Shown: one piece after another, positions 10,971-25,712 of the stretch
Numbering within the stretch: position 1 is the stretch's first letter
How the letters are laid out: each line of letters begins with the position of its first letter
Origin: Eledone cirrhosa
Lineage: Eukaryota; Mollusca; Cephalopoda; Octopoda; Eledonidae
NCBI GenBank assembly: GCA_964016885.1
Contig: OZ024742.1
Location: forward strand, 15,542,108-15,606,107
Length of the DNA: 64,000 nt
Reading direction: 5' to 3'
Notes under the pieces: generated by a model
What the model was told of the DNA's origin: nothing
The model's input: only the letters and a program-made list of their open reading frames with translations
Databases searched by the model: none
Translations under genes and position numbers: made by a program

Positions 10971-13900
10971 TGATCATTAAAGAACCTCAGAGTAAAGTGT
11001 GATTATTAAAGAACCTCAGAGTAAAGTGTGATTATTAAAGAACCACAGAGAAATGTGTGATTATTAAAGAACCACAGAGTAAAGTGCGATTATTAAAGAA
11101 CCACAGAGTAAAGTGTGATTATTAAAGAACCTCAGAGTAAAGTGTGATTATTAAAGAACCACAGAGAAATGTGTGATTATTAAAGAACCTCAGAGAAAAC
11201 TGTGATTATTAAAGAACCACAGAGAAATGTGTGATTATTAAAGAACCTCAGAGTAAAGTGTGATTATTAAAGAACCTCAGAGTAAAGTGTGATAATTAAA
11301 GAACCACAGAGAAATGAGTGATTATTAAAGAACCCCAGAGTAAAGTGCGATTATTAAGGAACCTCAGAGTAAACTGTGATTATTAAAGAACCACAGAGTA
11401 AAGTGTGATTATTAAAGAACCTCAGAGTAAAGTGTGATTATTAAAGAACCACAGAGTAAAGTGTGATTATTAAAGAACCACAGAGAAATGTGTGATTATT
11501 AAAGAACCACAGAGTAAAGTGTGATTATTAAAGAACCTCAGAGTAAAGTGTGATTATTAAAGAACCACAGAGTAAAGTGTGATTATTAAAGAACCACAGA
11601 GTAAAGTGTGATTATTAAAGAACCACAGAGTAAAGTGTGATTATTAAAGTACCACAGAGTACAGTGTAATTATTAAAGAACCTCAGTGTCATGTGTGATT
11701 ATTAAAGAACCTCAGAGTAAAGTGTGATTATTAAAGAACCACAGAGTAAAGTGTTATTATTAAAGAACCACAGAGAAATGTGTGATTATTAAAGACCCAG
11801 AGAGTAAAGGGTGATTATTAAAGAACCTCAGAGTAAAGCGTGATTATTAAAGAACCTCAGAGTAAAGTGTGATTATTAAAGAACCACAGAGTAAAGTGTG
11901 ATTATTAAAGAACCTCAGAGTAAAGTGTTGATTATTAAAGAACCTCAGAGTAAAGTGTGATTATTAAGGAACCACAGAGAAATGTGTGATTATTAAAGAA
12001 CCACAGAGTAAAGTGTGATTATTAACGAACCACAGAGTAAAGTGTGATTATTAAAGAACCTCAGAGTAAAGTGTGATTATTAAAGGACCACAGAGAAATG
12101 TGTGATTATTAAAGAACGACAGAGTAAAGTGTGATTATTAAAGAACCTCAGAATAAAGTGTGATTATTAAAGAACCACAGAGAAATGTGTGATTATTAAA
12201 GAACCTCAGAGAAAAGTGTGATTATTAAAGAACCACAGAGAAATGTGTGATTATTAAACAACCTCAGAGTACAGTGTGATTATTAAAGAACCTCAGAGTA
12301 AAGTGTGATAATTAAAGAACCACAGGGAAATGTGTGATTATTAACGAACCACAGAGTAAAGTGTGATTATTAAAGAACCACAGAGAAATGTGTGATTATT
12401 AAAGAACCTCAGAGTAAAGTGTGATTATTAAAGAACCTCAGAGTAAAGTGTGATTATTAAAGAACCTCAGAATAAAGTGTGATTATTAAAGAACCACAGA
12501 GTAAAGTGTGATTATTAATGAACCTCAGAGTAAAGTGTGATTATTAAAGAACCATACAGAAATGTGAGATTATTAAAGAACCACAGAGTAAAGTGTGATT
12601 ATTAAAGAACCTCAGAGTAAAGTGTGATTATTAAAGAACCTCAGAGGAAAAGTGTTATTATTAAAGAACCTCAGAGTAAAGTGTGATTATTAAAGAACCC
12701 CAGAGTAAAGTGTGATTATTAAGGAACCTCAGAGTAAAGTGTGATTATTAAAGAACCACAGAGTAAAGTGTGATTATTAAAGAACCTCAGAGTAAAGTGT
12801 GATTATTAAAAAACCACAGAGTAAAGTGTGATTATTAACGAACCACAGAGAAATGTGTGATTATTAAAGAACCACAGAGTAAAGTGTGATTATTAAAGAA
12901 CCTCAGAGTAAAGTGTGATTATTAAAGAACCACAGAGTAAAGTGTGATTATTAAAGAACCACAGAGTAAAGTGTGATTATTAAAGAACAACAGAGTAAAG
13001 TGTGATTACTAAAGTACCACAGAGTACAGTGTAATTATTAAAGAACCTCAGTGTCATGTGTGATTATTAAAGAACCTCAGAGTAAAGTGTGATTATTAAA
13101 GAACCACAGAGTAAAGTGCTATTATTAAAGAACCACAGAGTAAAGTGTGATTATTAAAGAACCTCAGAGTAAAGTGTGATTATTAAAGAACCACAGAGTA
13201 AAGTGTGATTATTAAAGAACCACAGAGTAAAGTGTGATTATTAAAGAACCACAGTGTAAAGTGTGATTATTAAAGTACCACAGAGTACAGTGTAATTATT
13301 AAAGAACCTCAGTGTCATGTGTGATTATTAAAGAACCTCAGAGTAAAGTGTGATTATTAAAGAACCACAGAGTAAAGTGTTATTATTAAAGAACCACAGA
13401 GAAATGTGAGATTATTAAAGACCCAGAGAGTAAAGGGTGATTATTAAAGAACCTCAGAGTAAAGTGTGATTATTAAAGAACCTCAGAGTAAAGTGTGATT
13501 ATTAAAGAACCACAGAGTAAAGTGTGATTATTAAAGAACCTCAGAGTAAAGTGTTGATTATTAAAGAACCTCAGAGTAAAGTGTGATTATTAAAGGACCT
13601 CAGAGTAAAGTGTGATTATTAAAGAACCACAGAGTAAAGTGTGATTATTAAAGAACCTCAGAGTAAAGTGTGATTATTAAAGAACCACAGAGAAATGTGT
13701 GATTATTAAAGAACCACAGAGTAAAGTGTGATTATTAAAGAACCTCAGAGTAAAGTGTGATTATTAAAGAACCTCAGAGTAAAGTGTGATTATTAAAGAA
13801 CCTCAGTGTCATGTGCGATTATTAAAGAACCTCAGAGTAAAGTGTGATTATTAAAGAACCTCAGAGTAAAGTGTGATTATTAAAGAACCTCAGAGTTAAG

Positions 13901-14047
13901 TGTGATTATTAAAGAACCACAGAGTAAAGTGTTATTATTAAAGAACCACAGAGAAATGTGAGATTATTAAAGAACCACAGAGTAAAGTGTGATTATTAAA
14001 GAACCACAGAGTAAAGTGTGATTATTAAAGAACCTCAGAGTAAAGTG
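10971..14047. repeat. Macro-unit U1', shortened (3,077 bp)
   Basis: 10971-11966 matches the start of U1 (3775-4770) at an offset of 7,196. The match breaks near 11967, where AAGGAACCACAGAGAAAT replaces the expected monomer. From about 12341 the sequence matches 9961 onward at an offset of 2,380 (TAACGAACC and CCATACAGAAATG landmarks at 12341 and 12555). By 13804 the offset has become 3,193, so about 813 bp are added between 12.6 and 13.8 kb. The unit is best read as a macro-unit with a large internal loss and a later patch of copied monomers. Confidence 0.7.
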
Positions 14048-16585
14048 TGATCATTAAAGAACCTCAGAGTAAAGTGTGATTATTAAAGAACCTCAGAGTA
14101 AAGTGTGATTATTAAAGAACCACAGAGAAATGTGTGATTATTAAAGAACCACAGAGTAAAGTGCGATTATTAAAGAACCACAGAGTAAAGTGTGATTATT
14201 AAAGAACCTCAGAGTAAAGTGTGATTATTAAAGAACCACAGAGAAATGTGTGATTATTAAAGAACCTCAGAGAAAACTGTGATTATTAAAGAACCACAGA
14301 GAAATGTGTGATTATTAAAGAACCTCAGAGTAAAGTGTGATTATTAAAGAACCTCAGAGTAAAGTGTGATAATTAAAGAACCACAGAGAAATGAGTGATT
14401 ATTAAAGAACCCCAGAGTAAAGTGCGATTATTAAGGAACCTCAGAGTAAAGTGTGATTATTAAAGAACCACAGAGTAAAGTGTGATTATTAAAGAACCTC
14501 AGAGTAAAGTGTGATTATTAAAGAACCACAGAGTAAAGTGTGATTATTAAAGAACCACAGAGAAATGTGTGATTATTAAAGAACCACAGAGTAAAGTGTG
14601 ATTATTAAAGAACCTCAGAGTAAAGTGTGATTATTAAAGAACCACAGAGTAAAGTGTGATTATTAAAGAACCACAGAGTAAAGTGTGATTATTAAAGAAC
14701 CACAGAGTAAAGTGTGATTATTAAAGTACCACAGAGTACAGTGTAATTATTAAAGAACCTCAGTGTCATGTGTGATTATTAAAGAACCTCAGAGTAAAGT
14801 GTGATTATTAAAGAACCACAGAGTAAAGTGTTATTATTAAAGAACCACAGAGAAATGTGTGATTATTAAAGACCCAGAGAGTAAAGGGTGATTATTAAAG
14901 AACCTCAGAGTAAAGCGTGATTATTAAAGAACCTCAGAGTAAAGTGTGATTATTAAAGAACCACAGAGTAAAGTGTGATTATTAAAGAACCTCAGAGTAA
15001 AGTGTTGATTATTAAAGAACCTCAGAGTAAAGTGTGATTATTAAAGAACCTCAGAGTAAAGTGTGATTATTAAAGAACCACAGAGAAATGTGTGATTATT
15101 AAAGAACCACAGAGTAAAGTGTGATTATTAAAGAACCTCAGAGTAAAGTGTGATTATTAAAGAACCTCAGAGTAAAGTGTGATTATTAAAGAACCAGTGT
15201 CATGTGCGATTATTAAAGAACCACAGAGTAAAGTGTGATTATTAAAGAACCTCAGAGTAAAGTGTGATTATTAAAGAACCTCAGAGTAAAGTGTGATTAT
15301 TAAAGAACCTCAGAGTTAAGTGTGATTATTAAAGAAACTCAGGGTAAAGTGTGATTATTAAAGTACCACAGAGTACAGTGTAATTATTAAAGAACCTCAG
15401 TGTCATGTGTGATTATTAAAGAACCTCAGAGTAAAGTGTGATTATTAAAGAACCACAGAGTAAAGTGTTATTATTAAAGAACCACAGAGAAATGTGAGAT
15501 TATTAAAGAACCACGGAGTAAAGTGTGATTATTAAAGAACCACAGAGAAATGTGTGATTATTAAAGAACCTCAGAGTAAAGTGCGATTATTAAAGGACCA
15601 CAGAGTAAAGTGTGATTATTAAAGAACCTCAGAGTAAAGTGTGATTATTAAAGAACCACAGAGAAATGTGTGATTATTAAAGAACCTCAAAGAAAAGTGT
15701 GATTATTAAAGAACCACAGAGAAATGTGTGATTATTAAAGAACCTCAGAGTAAAGTGTGATTATTAAAGAACCTCAGAGTAAAGTGTGATAATTAAAGAA
15801 CCACAGAGAAATGTGTGATTATTAAAGAACCACAGAGTAAAGTGTGATTAATAAAGAACCACAGAGAAATGTGTGATTATTAACGAACCACAGAGTAAAG
15901 TGTGATTATTAAAGAACCACAGAGAAATGTGTGATTATTAAAGAACCTCAGAGTAAAGTGTGATTATTAAAGAACCTCAGAATAAAGTGTGATTATTAAA
16001 GAACCACAGAGTAAAGTGTGATTATTAATGAACCTCAGAGTAAAGTGTGATTATTAAAGAACCACAGAGTAAAGTGTGATTATTAAAGAACCACATAGAA
16101 ATGTGTGATTATTAAAGAACCACAGAGTAAAGTGTGATTATTAAAGAACCTCAGAGTAAAGTGTGATTATTAAAGGACCACAGAGTAAAGTGGGATTATT
16201 AAAGAACCACAGAGTAAAGTGTGATTATTAAAGAACAACAGAGTAAAGTGTGATTATTAAAGTACCACAGAGTCCAGTGTAATTATTAAAGAACCCCAGT
16301 GTCATGTGTGATTATTAAAGAATCTCAGAGTAAAGTGTGATTATTAAAGAACCACAGAGTAAAGTGTTATTATTAAAGAACCACAGAGTAAAGTGTGATT
16401 ATTAAAGAACCTCAGAGCAAAGTGTAATTATTAAAGAACCTCAGAGTAAAGTGTGATTATTAAAGAACCTCAGAGTAAAGTGTGATTATTAAAGAACCAC
16501 AGAGTAAAGTGTGATTATTAAAGAACCTCAGAGTAAAGTGTTGATCATTAAAGAACCTCAGAGTAAAGTGTGATTATTAAAGAAC

Positions 16586-19500
16586 CTCAGAGTAAAGTGT
16601 GATTATTAAAGAACCATAGAGAAATGTGTGATTATTAAAGAACCTCAGAGTAAAGTGTGATTATTAAAGAACCATAGAGAAATGTGTGATTATTAAAGAA
16701 CCTCAGAGTAAAGTGTGATTATTAAAGAACCACAGAGTAAAGTGTGATTATTAAAGAACCTCAGAGTAAAGTGTGATTATTAAAGAACCTCAGAGTAAAG
16801 TGTGATTATTAAAGAACCACAGAGTAATGTGAGATTATTAAAGAACCACAGAGTAAAGTGTGATTATTAAAGAACCTCAGAGCAAAGTGTGATTATTAAA
16901 GAACCACTGAGAAATGTGTGATTATTAAAGAACCACAGAGTAAAGTGTGATTATTAAAGAACCTCAGAGTTAAGTGTGATTATTAAAGAAACTCAGGGTA
17001 AAGTGTGATTATTAAAGTACCACAGAGTACAGTGTAATTATTAAAGAACCTCAGTGTCATGTGTGATTATTAAAGAACCTCAGAGTAAAGTGTGATTATT
17101 AAAGAACCTCAGAGTAAAGTGTGATTATTAAAGAACCTCAGAGTAAAGTGTGATTATTAAAGAACCACAGAGTAATGTGAGATTATTAAAGAACCACAGA
17201 GTAAAGTGTGATTATTAAAGAACCTCAGAGCAAAGTGTGATTATTAAAGAACCACTGAGAAATGTGTGATTATTAAAGAACCACAGAGTAAAGTGTGATT
17301 ATTAAAGAACCTCAGAGTTAAGTGTGATTATTAAAGAAACTGAGGGTAAAGTGTGATTATTAAAGTACCACAGAGTACAGTGTTATTATTAAAGAACCTC
17401 AGTGTCATGTGTGATTATTAAAGAACCTCAGAGTAAAGTGTGATTATTAAAGAACCACAGAGTAAAGTGTTATTATTAAAGAACCTCAGAGCAAAGTGTG
17501 ATTATTAAAGAACATCAGAGTAAAGTGTGATTATTAAAGAACCTCAGGGTAAAGTGTGATTATTAAAGAACCACAGAGTAAAGTGTGATTATTAAAGAAC
17601 CTCAGAGTAAAGTGTGATTATTAAAGAACCTCAGAGTAAAGAGTGATTATTAAAGAACCACTGAGAAATGTGTGATTATTAAAGAACCACAGAGTAAAGT
17701 GTGATTATTAAAGAACCACAGAGTAAAGTGTGATTATTAAAGAACCTCAGAGTAAAGTGTGATTATTAAAGAACCACAGAGTAAAGTGTGATTATTAAAG
17801 AAGCTCAGAGTAAAGTGTGATTATTAAAGAACCTCAGAGTAAAGGGTGATTATTAAAGAACCACAGAGTAAAGTGTGATTATTAAAGAACCTCAGAGTAA
17901 AGTGTGATTATTAAAGAACCATACAGAAATGTGAGATTATTAAAGAACCACAGAGTAAAGTGTGATTATTAAAGAACCTCAGAGTAAAGTGTGATTATTA
18001 AAGAACCTCAGAGGAAAAGTGTGATTATTAAAGAACCTCAGAGTAAAGTGTGATTATTAAAGAACCCCAGAGTAAAGTGTGATTATTAAGGAACCTCAGA
18101 GTAAAGCGTGATTATTAAAGAACCACAGAGTAAAGTGTGATTATTAAAGAACCTCAGAGTAAAGTGTGATTATTAAAGAACCTCAGAGTAAAGTGTGATT
18201 ATTAAAGAACCACAGAGAAATGTGTGATTATTAAAGAACCACAGAGTAAAGTGTGATTATTAATGAACCTCAGAGTAAAGTGTTGATTATTAAAGAACCT
18301 CAGAGTAAAGTGTTGATTATTAAAGAACCTCAGAGTAAAGTGTGATTATTAAAGAACCTCAGAGTAAAGTGTGATTATTAAAGAACCACAGAGTAAAGTG
18401 TGATTATTAAAGAACCTCAGAGTAAAGTGTGATTATTAAAGAACCACAGAGAAATGTGTGATTATTAAAGAACCACAGAGTAAAGTGTGATAATTAAAGA
18501 ACCACAGAGAAATGTGTGATTATTAAAGAACCACAGAGTAAAGTGTGATTAATAAAGAACCTCAGATTAAAGTGTGATTATTAAAGAACCTCAGAATAAA
18601 GTGTGATTATTAAAGAACCTCAGAGTAAAGTGTTGATTATTAAAGAACCTCAGAGTAAAGTGTGATTATTAAAGAACCTCAGAGTAAAGTGTGATTATTA
18701 AAGAACCACAGAGTAAAGTGTGATTATTAAAGAACCTCAGAGTAAAGTGTGATTATTAAAGAACCACAGAGAAATGTGTGATTAGTAAAGAACCACAGAG
18801 TAAAGTGTGATTATTAAAGAACCTCAGAGTAAAGTGTGATTATTAAAGAGCCAGTGTAATGTGTGATTATTAAAGAACCACAGAGTAAAGTGTGATTATT
18901 AAAGAACCTCAGAGTAAAGTGTGATTATTAAAGAACCCCAGAGTAATGTGTGATTATTAAAGAAACTCAGGGTAAAGTGTGATTATTAAAGTACCACAGA
19001 GTACAGTGTAATTATTAAAGAACCTCAGTGTCATGTGTGATTATTAAAGAACCTCAGAGTAAAGTGTGATTATTAAAGAACCACAGAGTAAAGTGTTATT
19101 ATTAAAGAACCACAGAGAAATGTGAGATTATTAAAGAACCACAGAGTAAAGTGTGATTATTAAAGAACCTCAGAGCAAAGTGTGATTATTAAAGAACCTC
19201 AGAGTAAAGTGTGATTATTAAAGAACCTCAGAGTAAAGTGTGATTATTAAAGAACCTCAGAGCAAAGTGTGATTATTAAAGAACCTCAGAGTAAAGTGAG
19301 ATTATTAAAGAACCACAGAGTAAAGTGTGATTATTAAAGAACCTCAGAGTAAAGTGTGATTAGTAAAGAACCTCAGAGTAAAGTGTGATTATTAAAGAAC
19401 CACTGAGAAATGTGTGATTATTAAAGAACCTCAGAGTAAAGTGTGATTATTAAAGAACCATAGAGAAATGTGTGATTATTAAAGAACCTCAGAGTAAAGT

Positions 19501-22273
19501 GTGATTATTAAAGAACCATAGAGAAATGTGTGATTATTAAAGAACCTCAGAGTAAAGTGTGATTATTAAAGAACCACAGAGTAAAGTGTGATTATTAAAG
19601 AACCTCAGAGTAAAGTGTGATTATTAAAGAACCTCAGAGTAAAGTGTGATTATTAAAGAACCACAGAGTAATGTGAGATTATTAAAGAACCACAGAGTAA
19701 AGTGTGATTATTAAAGAACCTCAGAGCAAAGTGTGATTATTAAAGAACCACTGAGAAATGTGTGATTATTAAAGAACCACAGAGTAAAGTGTGATTATTA
19801 AAGAACCTCAGAGTTAAGTGTGATTATTAAAGAAACTCAGGGTAAAGTGTGATTATTAAAGTACCACAGAGTACAGTGTAATTATTAAAGAACCTCAGTG
19901 TCATGTGTGATTATTAAAGAACCTCAGAGTAAAGTGTGATTATTAAAGAACCTCAGAGTAAAGTGTGATTATTAAAGAACCTCAGAGTAAAGTGTGATTA
20001 TTAAAGAACCACAGAGTAATGTGAGATTATTAAAGAACCACAGAGTAAAGTGTGATTATTAAAGAACCTCAGAGCAAAGTGTGATTATTAAAGAACCACT
20101 GAGAAATGTGTGATTATTAAAGAACCACAGAGTAAAGTGTGATTATTAAAGAACCTCAGAGTTAAGTGTGATTATTAAAGAAACTGAGGGTAAAGTGTGA
20201 TTATTAAAGTACCACAGAGTACAGTGTTATTATTAAAGAACCTCAGTGTCATGTGTGATTATTAAAGAACCTCAGAGTAAAGTGTGATTATTAAAGAACC
20301 ACAGAGTAAAGTGTTATTATTAAAGAACCTCAGAGCAAAGTGTGATTATTAAAGAACATCAGAGTAAAGTGTGATTATTAAAGAACCTCAGGGTAAAGTG
20401 TGATTATTAAAGAACCACAGAGTAAAGTGTGATTATTAAAGAACCTCAGAGTAAAGTGTGATTATTAAAGAACCTCAGAGTAAAGAGTGATTATTAAAGA
20501 ACCACTGAGAAATGTGTGATTATTAAAGAACCACAGAGTAAAGTGTGATTATTAAAGAACCACAGAGTAAAGTGTGATTATTAAAGAACCTCAGAGTAAA
20601 GTGTGATTATTAAAGAACCACAGAGTAAAGTGTGATTATTAAAGAAGCTCAGAGTAAAGTGTGATTATTAAAGAACCTCAGAGTAAAGGGTGATTATTAA
20701 AGAACCACAGAGTAAAGTGTGATTATTAAAGAACCTCAGAGTAAAGTGTGATTATTAAAGAACCATACAGAAATGTGAGATTATTAAAGAACCACAGAGT
20801 AAAGTGTGATTATTAAAGAACCTCAGAGTAAAGTGTGATTATTAAAGAACCTCAGAGGAAAAGTGTGATTATTAAAGAACCTCAGAGTAAAGTGTGATTA
20901 TTAAAGAACCCCAGAGTAAAGTGTGATTATTAAGGAACCTCAGAGTAAAGCGTGATTATTAAAGAACCACAGAGTAAAGTGTGATTATTAAAGAACCTCA
21001 GAGTAAAGTGTGATTATTAAAGAACCTCAGAGTAAAGTGTGATTATTAAAGAACCACAGAGAAATGTGTGATTATTAAAGAACCACAGAGTAAAGTGTGA
21101 TTATTAATGAACCTCAGAGTAAAGTGTTGATTATTAAAGAACCTCAGAGTAAAGTGTTGATTATTAAAGAACCTCAGAGTAAAGTGTGATTATTAAAGAA
21201 CCTCAGAGTAAAGTGTGATTATTAAAGAACCACAGAGTAAAGTGTGATTATTAAAGAACCTCAGAGTAAAGTGTGATTATTAAAGAACCACAGAGAAATG
21301 TGTGATTATTAAAGAACCACAGAGTAAAGTGTGATAATTAAAGAACCACAGAGAAATGTGTGATTATTAAAGAACCACAGAGTAAAGTGTGATTAATAAA
21401 GAACCTCAGATTAAAGTGTGATTATTAAAGAACCTCAGAATAAAGTGTGATTATTAAAGAACCTCAGAGTAAAGTGTTGATTATTAAAGAACCTCAGAGT
21501 AAAGTGTGATTATTAAAGAACCTCAGAGTAAAGTGTGATTATTAAAGAACCACAGAGTAAAGTGTGATTATTAAAGAACCTCAGAGTAAAGTGTGATTAT
21601 TAAAGAACCACAGAGAAATGTGTGATTAGTAAAGAACCACAGAGTAAAGTGTGATTATTAAAGAACCTCAGAGTAAAGTGTGATTATTAAAGAGCCAGTG
21701 TAATGTGTGATTATTAAAGAACCACAGAGTAAAGTGTGATTATTAAAGAACCTCAGAGTAAAGTGTGATTATTAAAGAACCCCAGAGTAATGTGTGATTA
21801 TTAAAGAAACTCAGGGTAAAGTGTGATTATTAAAGTACCACAGAGTACAGTGTAATTATTAAAGAACCTCAGTGTCATGTGTGATTATTAAAGAACCTCA
21901 GAGTAAAGTGTGATTATTAAAGAACCACAGAGTAAAGTGTTATTATTAAAGAACCACAGAGAAATGTGAGATTATTAAAGAACCACAGAGTAAAGTGTGA
22001 TTATTAAAGAACCTCAGAGCAAAGTGTGATTATTAAAGAACCTCAGAGTAAAGTGTGATTATTAAAGAACCTCAGAGTAAAGTGTGATTATTAAAGAACC
22101 TCAGAGCAAAGTGTGATTATTAAAGAACCTCAGAGTAAAGTGAGATTATTAAAGAACCACAGAGTAAAGTGTGATTATTAAAGAACCTCAGAGTAAAGTG
22201 TGATTAGTAAAGAACCTCAGAGTAAAGTGTGATTATTAAAGAACCACTGAGAAATGTGTGATTATTAAAGAAC
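16586..22273. repeat. 2,844-bp tandem duplication inside U2
   Basis: CCATAGAGAAATG occurs at 16614 and again at 19458, and CCATACAGAAATG at 17922 and 20766, both 2,844 bp apart. At the junction near 19430 the sequence jumps from the CCACTGAGAAATG context back to a segment equal to that at 16586. After about 22273 it resumes the order seen in U1 from 9671. The two copies are about 16586-19429 and 19430-22273. 2,844 equals 98 monomers plus 2 bp, the remainder coming from 30-bp monomers. Confidence 0.88.
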
Positions 22274-24548
22274 CACAGAGTAAAGTGTGATTATTAAAGA
22301 ACCACAGAGTAAAGTGTGATTATTAAAGAACCTCAGAGTAAAGTGTGATCATTAAAGAACCTCAGAGTAAAGTGTGATTATTAAAGAACCTCAGAGTAAA
22401 GTGTGATTATTAAAGAACCACAGAGTAAAGTGTTATTATTAAAGAACCTCAGAGCAAAGTGTGATTATTAAAGAACATCAGAGTAAAGTGTGATTATTAA
22501 AGAACCTCAGGGTAAAGTGTGATTATTAAAGAACCACAGAGTAAAGTGTGATTATTAAAGAACCTCAGAGTAAAGTGTGATTATTAAAGAACCTCAGAGT
22601 AAAGAGTGATTATTAAAGAACCACTGAGAAATGTGTGATTATTAAAGAACCACAGAGTAAAGTGTGATTATTAAAGAACCACAGAGTAAAGTGTGATTAT
22701 TAAAGAACCTCAGAGTAAAGTGTGATTATTAAAGAACCACAGAGTAAAGTGTGATTATTAAAGAAGCTCAGAGTAAAGTGTGATTATTAAAGAACCTCAG
22801 AGTAAAGGGTGATTATTAAAGAACCACAGAGTAAAGTGTGATTATTAAAGAACCTCAGAGTAAAGTGTGATTATTAAAGAACCATACAGAAATGTGAGAT
22901 TATTAAAGAACCACAGAGTAAAGTGTGATTATTAAAGAACCTCAGAGTAAAGTGTGATTATTAAAGAACCTCAGAGGAAAAGTGTGATTATTAAAGAACC
23001 TCAGAGTAAAGTGTGATTATTAAAGAACCCCAGAGTAAAGTGTGATTATTAAGGAACCTCAGAGTAAAGCGTGATTATTAAAGAACCACAGAGTAAAGTG
23101 TGATTATTAAAGAACCTCAGAGTAAAGTGTGATTATTAAAGAACCTCAGAGTAAAGTGTGATTATTAAAGAACCACAGAGAAATGTGTGATTATTAAAGA
23201 ACCACAGAGTAAAGTGTGATTATTAATGAACCTCAGAGTAAAGTGTTGATTATTAAAGAACCTCAGAGTAAAGTGTTGATTATTAAAGAACCTCAGAGTA
23301 AAGTGTGATTATTAAAGAACCTCAGAGTAAAGTGTGATTATTAAAGAACCACAGAGTAAAGTGTGATTATTAAAGAACCTCAGAGTAAAGTGTGATTATT
23401 AAAGAACCACAGAGAAATGTGTGATTATTAAAGAACCACAGAGTAAAGTGTGATAATTAAAGAACCACAGAGAAATGTGTGATTATTAAAGAACCACAGA
23501 GTAAAGTGTGATTAATAAAGAACCTCAGATTAAAGTGTGATTATTAAAGAACCTCAGAATAAAGTGTGATTATTAAAGAACCTCAGAGTAAAGTGTTGAT
23601 TATTAAAGAACCTCAGAGTAAAGTGTGATTATTAAAGAACCTCAGAGTAAAGTGTGATTATTAAAGAACCACAGAGTAAAGTGTGATTATTAAAGAACCT
23701 CAGAGTAAAGTGTGATTATTAAAGAACCACAGAGAAATGTGTGATTAGTAAAGAACCACAGAGTAAAGTGTGATTATTAAAGAACCTCAGAGTAAAGTGT
23801 GATTATTAAAGAGCCAGTGTAATGTGTGATTATTAAAGAACCACAGAGTAAAGTGTGATTATTAAAGAACCTCAGAGTAAAGTGTGATTATTAAAGAACC
23901 CCAGAGTAATGTGTGATTATTAAAGAAACTCAGGGTAAAGTGTGATTATTAAAGTACCACAGAGTACAGTGTAATTATTAAAGAACCTCAGTGTCATGTG
24001 TGATTATTAAAGAACCTCAGAGTAAAGTGTGATTATTAAAGAACCACAGAGTAAAGTGTTATTATTAAAGAACCACAGAGAAATGTGAGATTATTAAAGA
24101 ACCACAGAGTAAAGTGTGATTATTAAAGAACCTCAGAGCAAAGTGTGATTATTAAAGAACCTCAGAGTAAAGTGTGATTATTAAAGAACCTCAGAGTAAA
24201 GTGTGATTATTAAAGAACCTCAGAGCAAAGTGTGATTATTAAAGAACCTCAGAGTAAAGTGAGATTATTAAAGAACCACAGAGTAAAGTGTGATTATTAA
24301 AGAACCTCAGAGTAAAGTGTGATTAGTAAAGAACCTCAGAGTAAAGTGTGATTATTAAAGAACCACTGAGAAATGTGTGATTATTAAAGAACCACAGAGT
24401 AAAGTGTGATTATTAAAGAACCACAGAGTAAAGTGTGATTATTAAAGAACCTCAGAGTAAAGTGTGATCATTAAAGAACCTCAGAGTAAAGTGTGATTAT
24501 TAAAGAACCTCAGAGTAAAGTGTGATTATTAAAGAACCACAGAGTAAA
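20311..24548. repeat. 2,119-bp tandem duplication, copies apparently identical
   Basis: Unit 20311-22429 is followed directly by 22430-24548. The junction at 22430 places GTGTTATT and CAGAGCAAAG where U1 and U3 carry GTGTGATT and CAGAGTAAAG. I compared the two copies monomer by monomer and saw no difference, including the rare variants GAAGCTCAG, AGCGTG, CAGATTAAAG, GAGCCAGTGTAATG and GATTAGTAAAG. The unit spans the right-hand edge of the 2,844-bp duplication, so it was formed after it. Confidence 0.9.
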
Positions 24549-25712
24549 GTGTGATTATTAAAGAACCTCAGAGTAAAGTGTGATAATTAAAGAACCACAG
24601 AGAAATGTGTGATTATTAAAGAACCACAGAGTAAAGTGTGATTAATAAAGAACCACAGAGAAATGTGTGATTATTAACGAACCACAGAGTAAAGTGTGAT
24701 TATTAAAGAACCACAGAGAAATGTGTGATTATTAAAGAACCTCAGAGTAAAGTGTGATTATTAAAGAACCTCAGAGTAAAGTGTGATTATTAAAGAACCT
24801 CAGAATAAAGTGTGATTATTAAAGAACCACAGAGTAAAGTGTGATTATTAATGAACCTCAGAGTAAAGTGTGATTATTAAAGAACCATACAGAAATGTGA
24901 GATTATTAAAGAACCACAGAGTAAAGTGTGATTATTAAAGAACCTCAGAGTAAAGTGTGATTATTAAAGAACCTCAGAGGAAAAGTGTGATTATTAAAGA
25001 ACCTCAGAGTAAAGTGTGATTATTAAAGAACCCCAGAGTAAAGTGTGGTTATTAAGGAACCTCAGAGTAAAGTGTGATTATTAAAGAACCACAGAGTAAA
25101 GTGTGATTATTAAAGAACCTCAGAGTAAAGTGTGATTATTAAAGAACCACACAGTAAAGTGTGATTATTAAAGAACCACAGAGTAAAGTGTGATTAATAA
25201 AGAACCTCAGAGTAAAGTGTGATTATTAAAGAACCACAGAGAAATGTGTGATTATTAAAGAACCACAGAGTAAAGTGTGATTATTAAAGAACCTCAGAGT
25301 AAAGTGTGATTATTAAAGAACCTCAGAGTAAAGTGTGATTATTAAAGAACCTCAGTGTCATGTGCGATTATTAAAGAACCTCAGAGTAAAGTGTGATTAT
25401 TAAAGAACCTCAGAGTAAAGTGTGATTATTAAAGAACCTCAGAGTTAAGTGTGATTATTAAAGAAACTCAGGGTAAAGTGTGATTATTAAAGTACCACAG
25501 AGTACAGTGTAATTATTAAAGCACCTCAGTGTCATGTGTGATTATTAAAGAACCTCAGAGTAAAGTGTGATTATTAAAGAACCACAGAGTAAAGTGTTAT
25601 TATTAAAGAACCACAGAGAAATGTGAGATTATTAAAGAACCACAGAGTAAAGTGTGATTATTAAAGAACCACAGAGTAAAGTGTGATTATTAAAGAACCT
25701 CAGAGTAAAGTG

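Larger units (their letters stand above)
14048..25712. repeat. Macro-unit U2 (11,665 bp), enlarged by two duplications
   Basis: U2 opens like U1 at an offset of 10,273 bp. Against U1 it loses two monomers near 15.07 kb (offset becomes 10,215). It then loses 494 bp in all between about 15.5 and 16.4 kb (offset 9,721) and gains a CAGAATAAAG monomer near 18.58 kb (offset 9,750). The 2,844-bp and 2,119-bp duplications raise the offset to 12,594 and then 14,713. One further monomer near 25.2 kb gives 14,742, which is exactly the distance from 10971 to the next unit start at 25713. Confidence 0.82.

Noticed and set aside
20311..24548. The identical 2,119-bp copies as a pure assembly artefact.
   Set aside because: It cannot be excluded from sequence alone, but the clean in-register junction and consistent offsets are what real unequal exchange would also give. 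I keep it as a real duplication pending read support.
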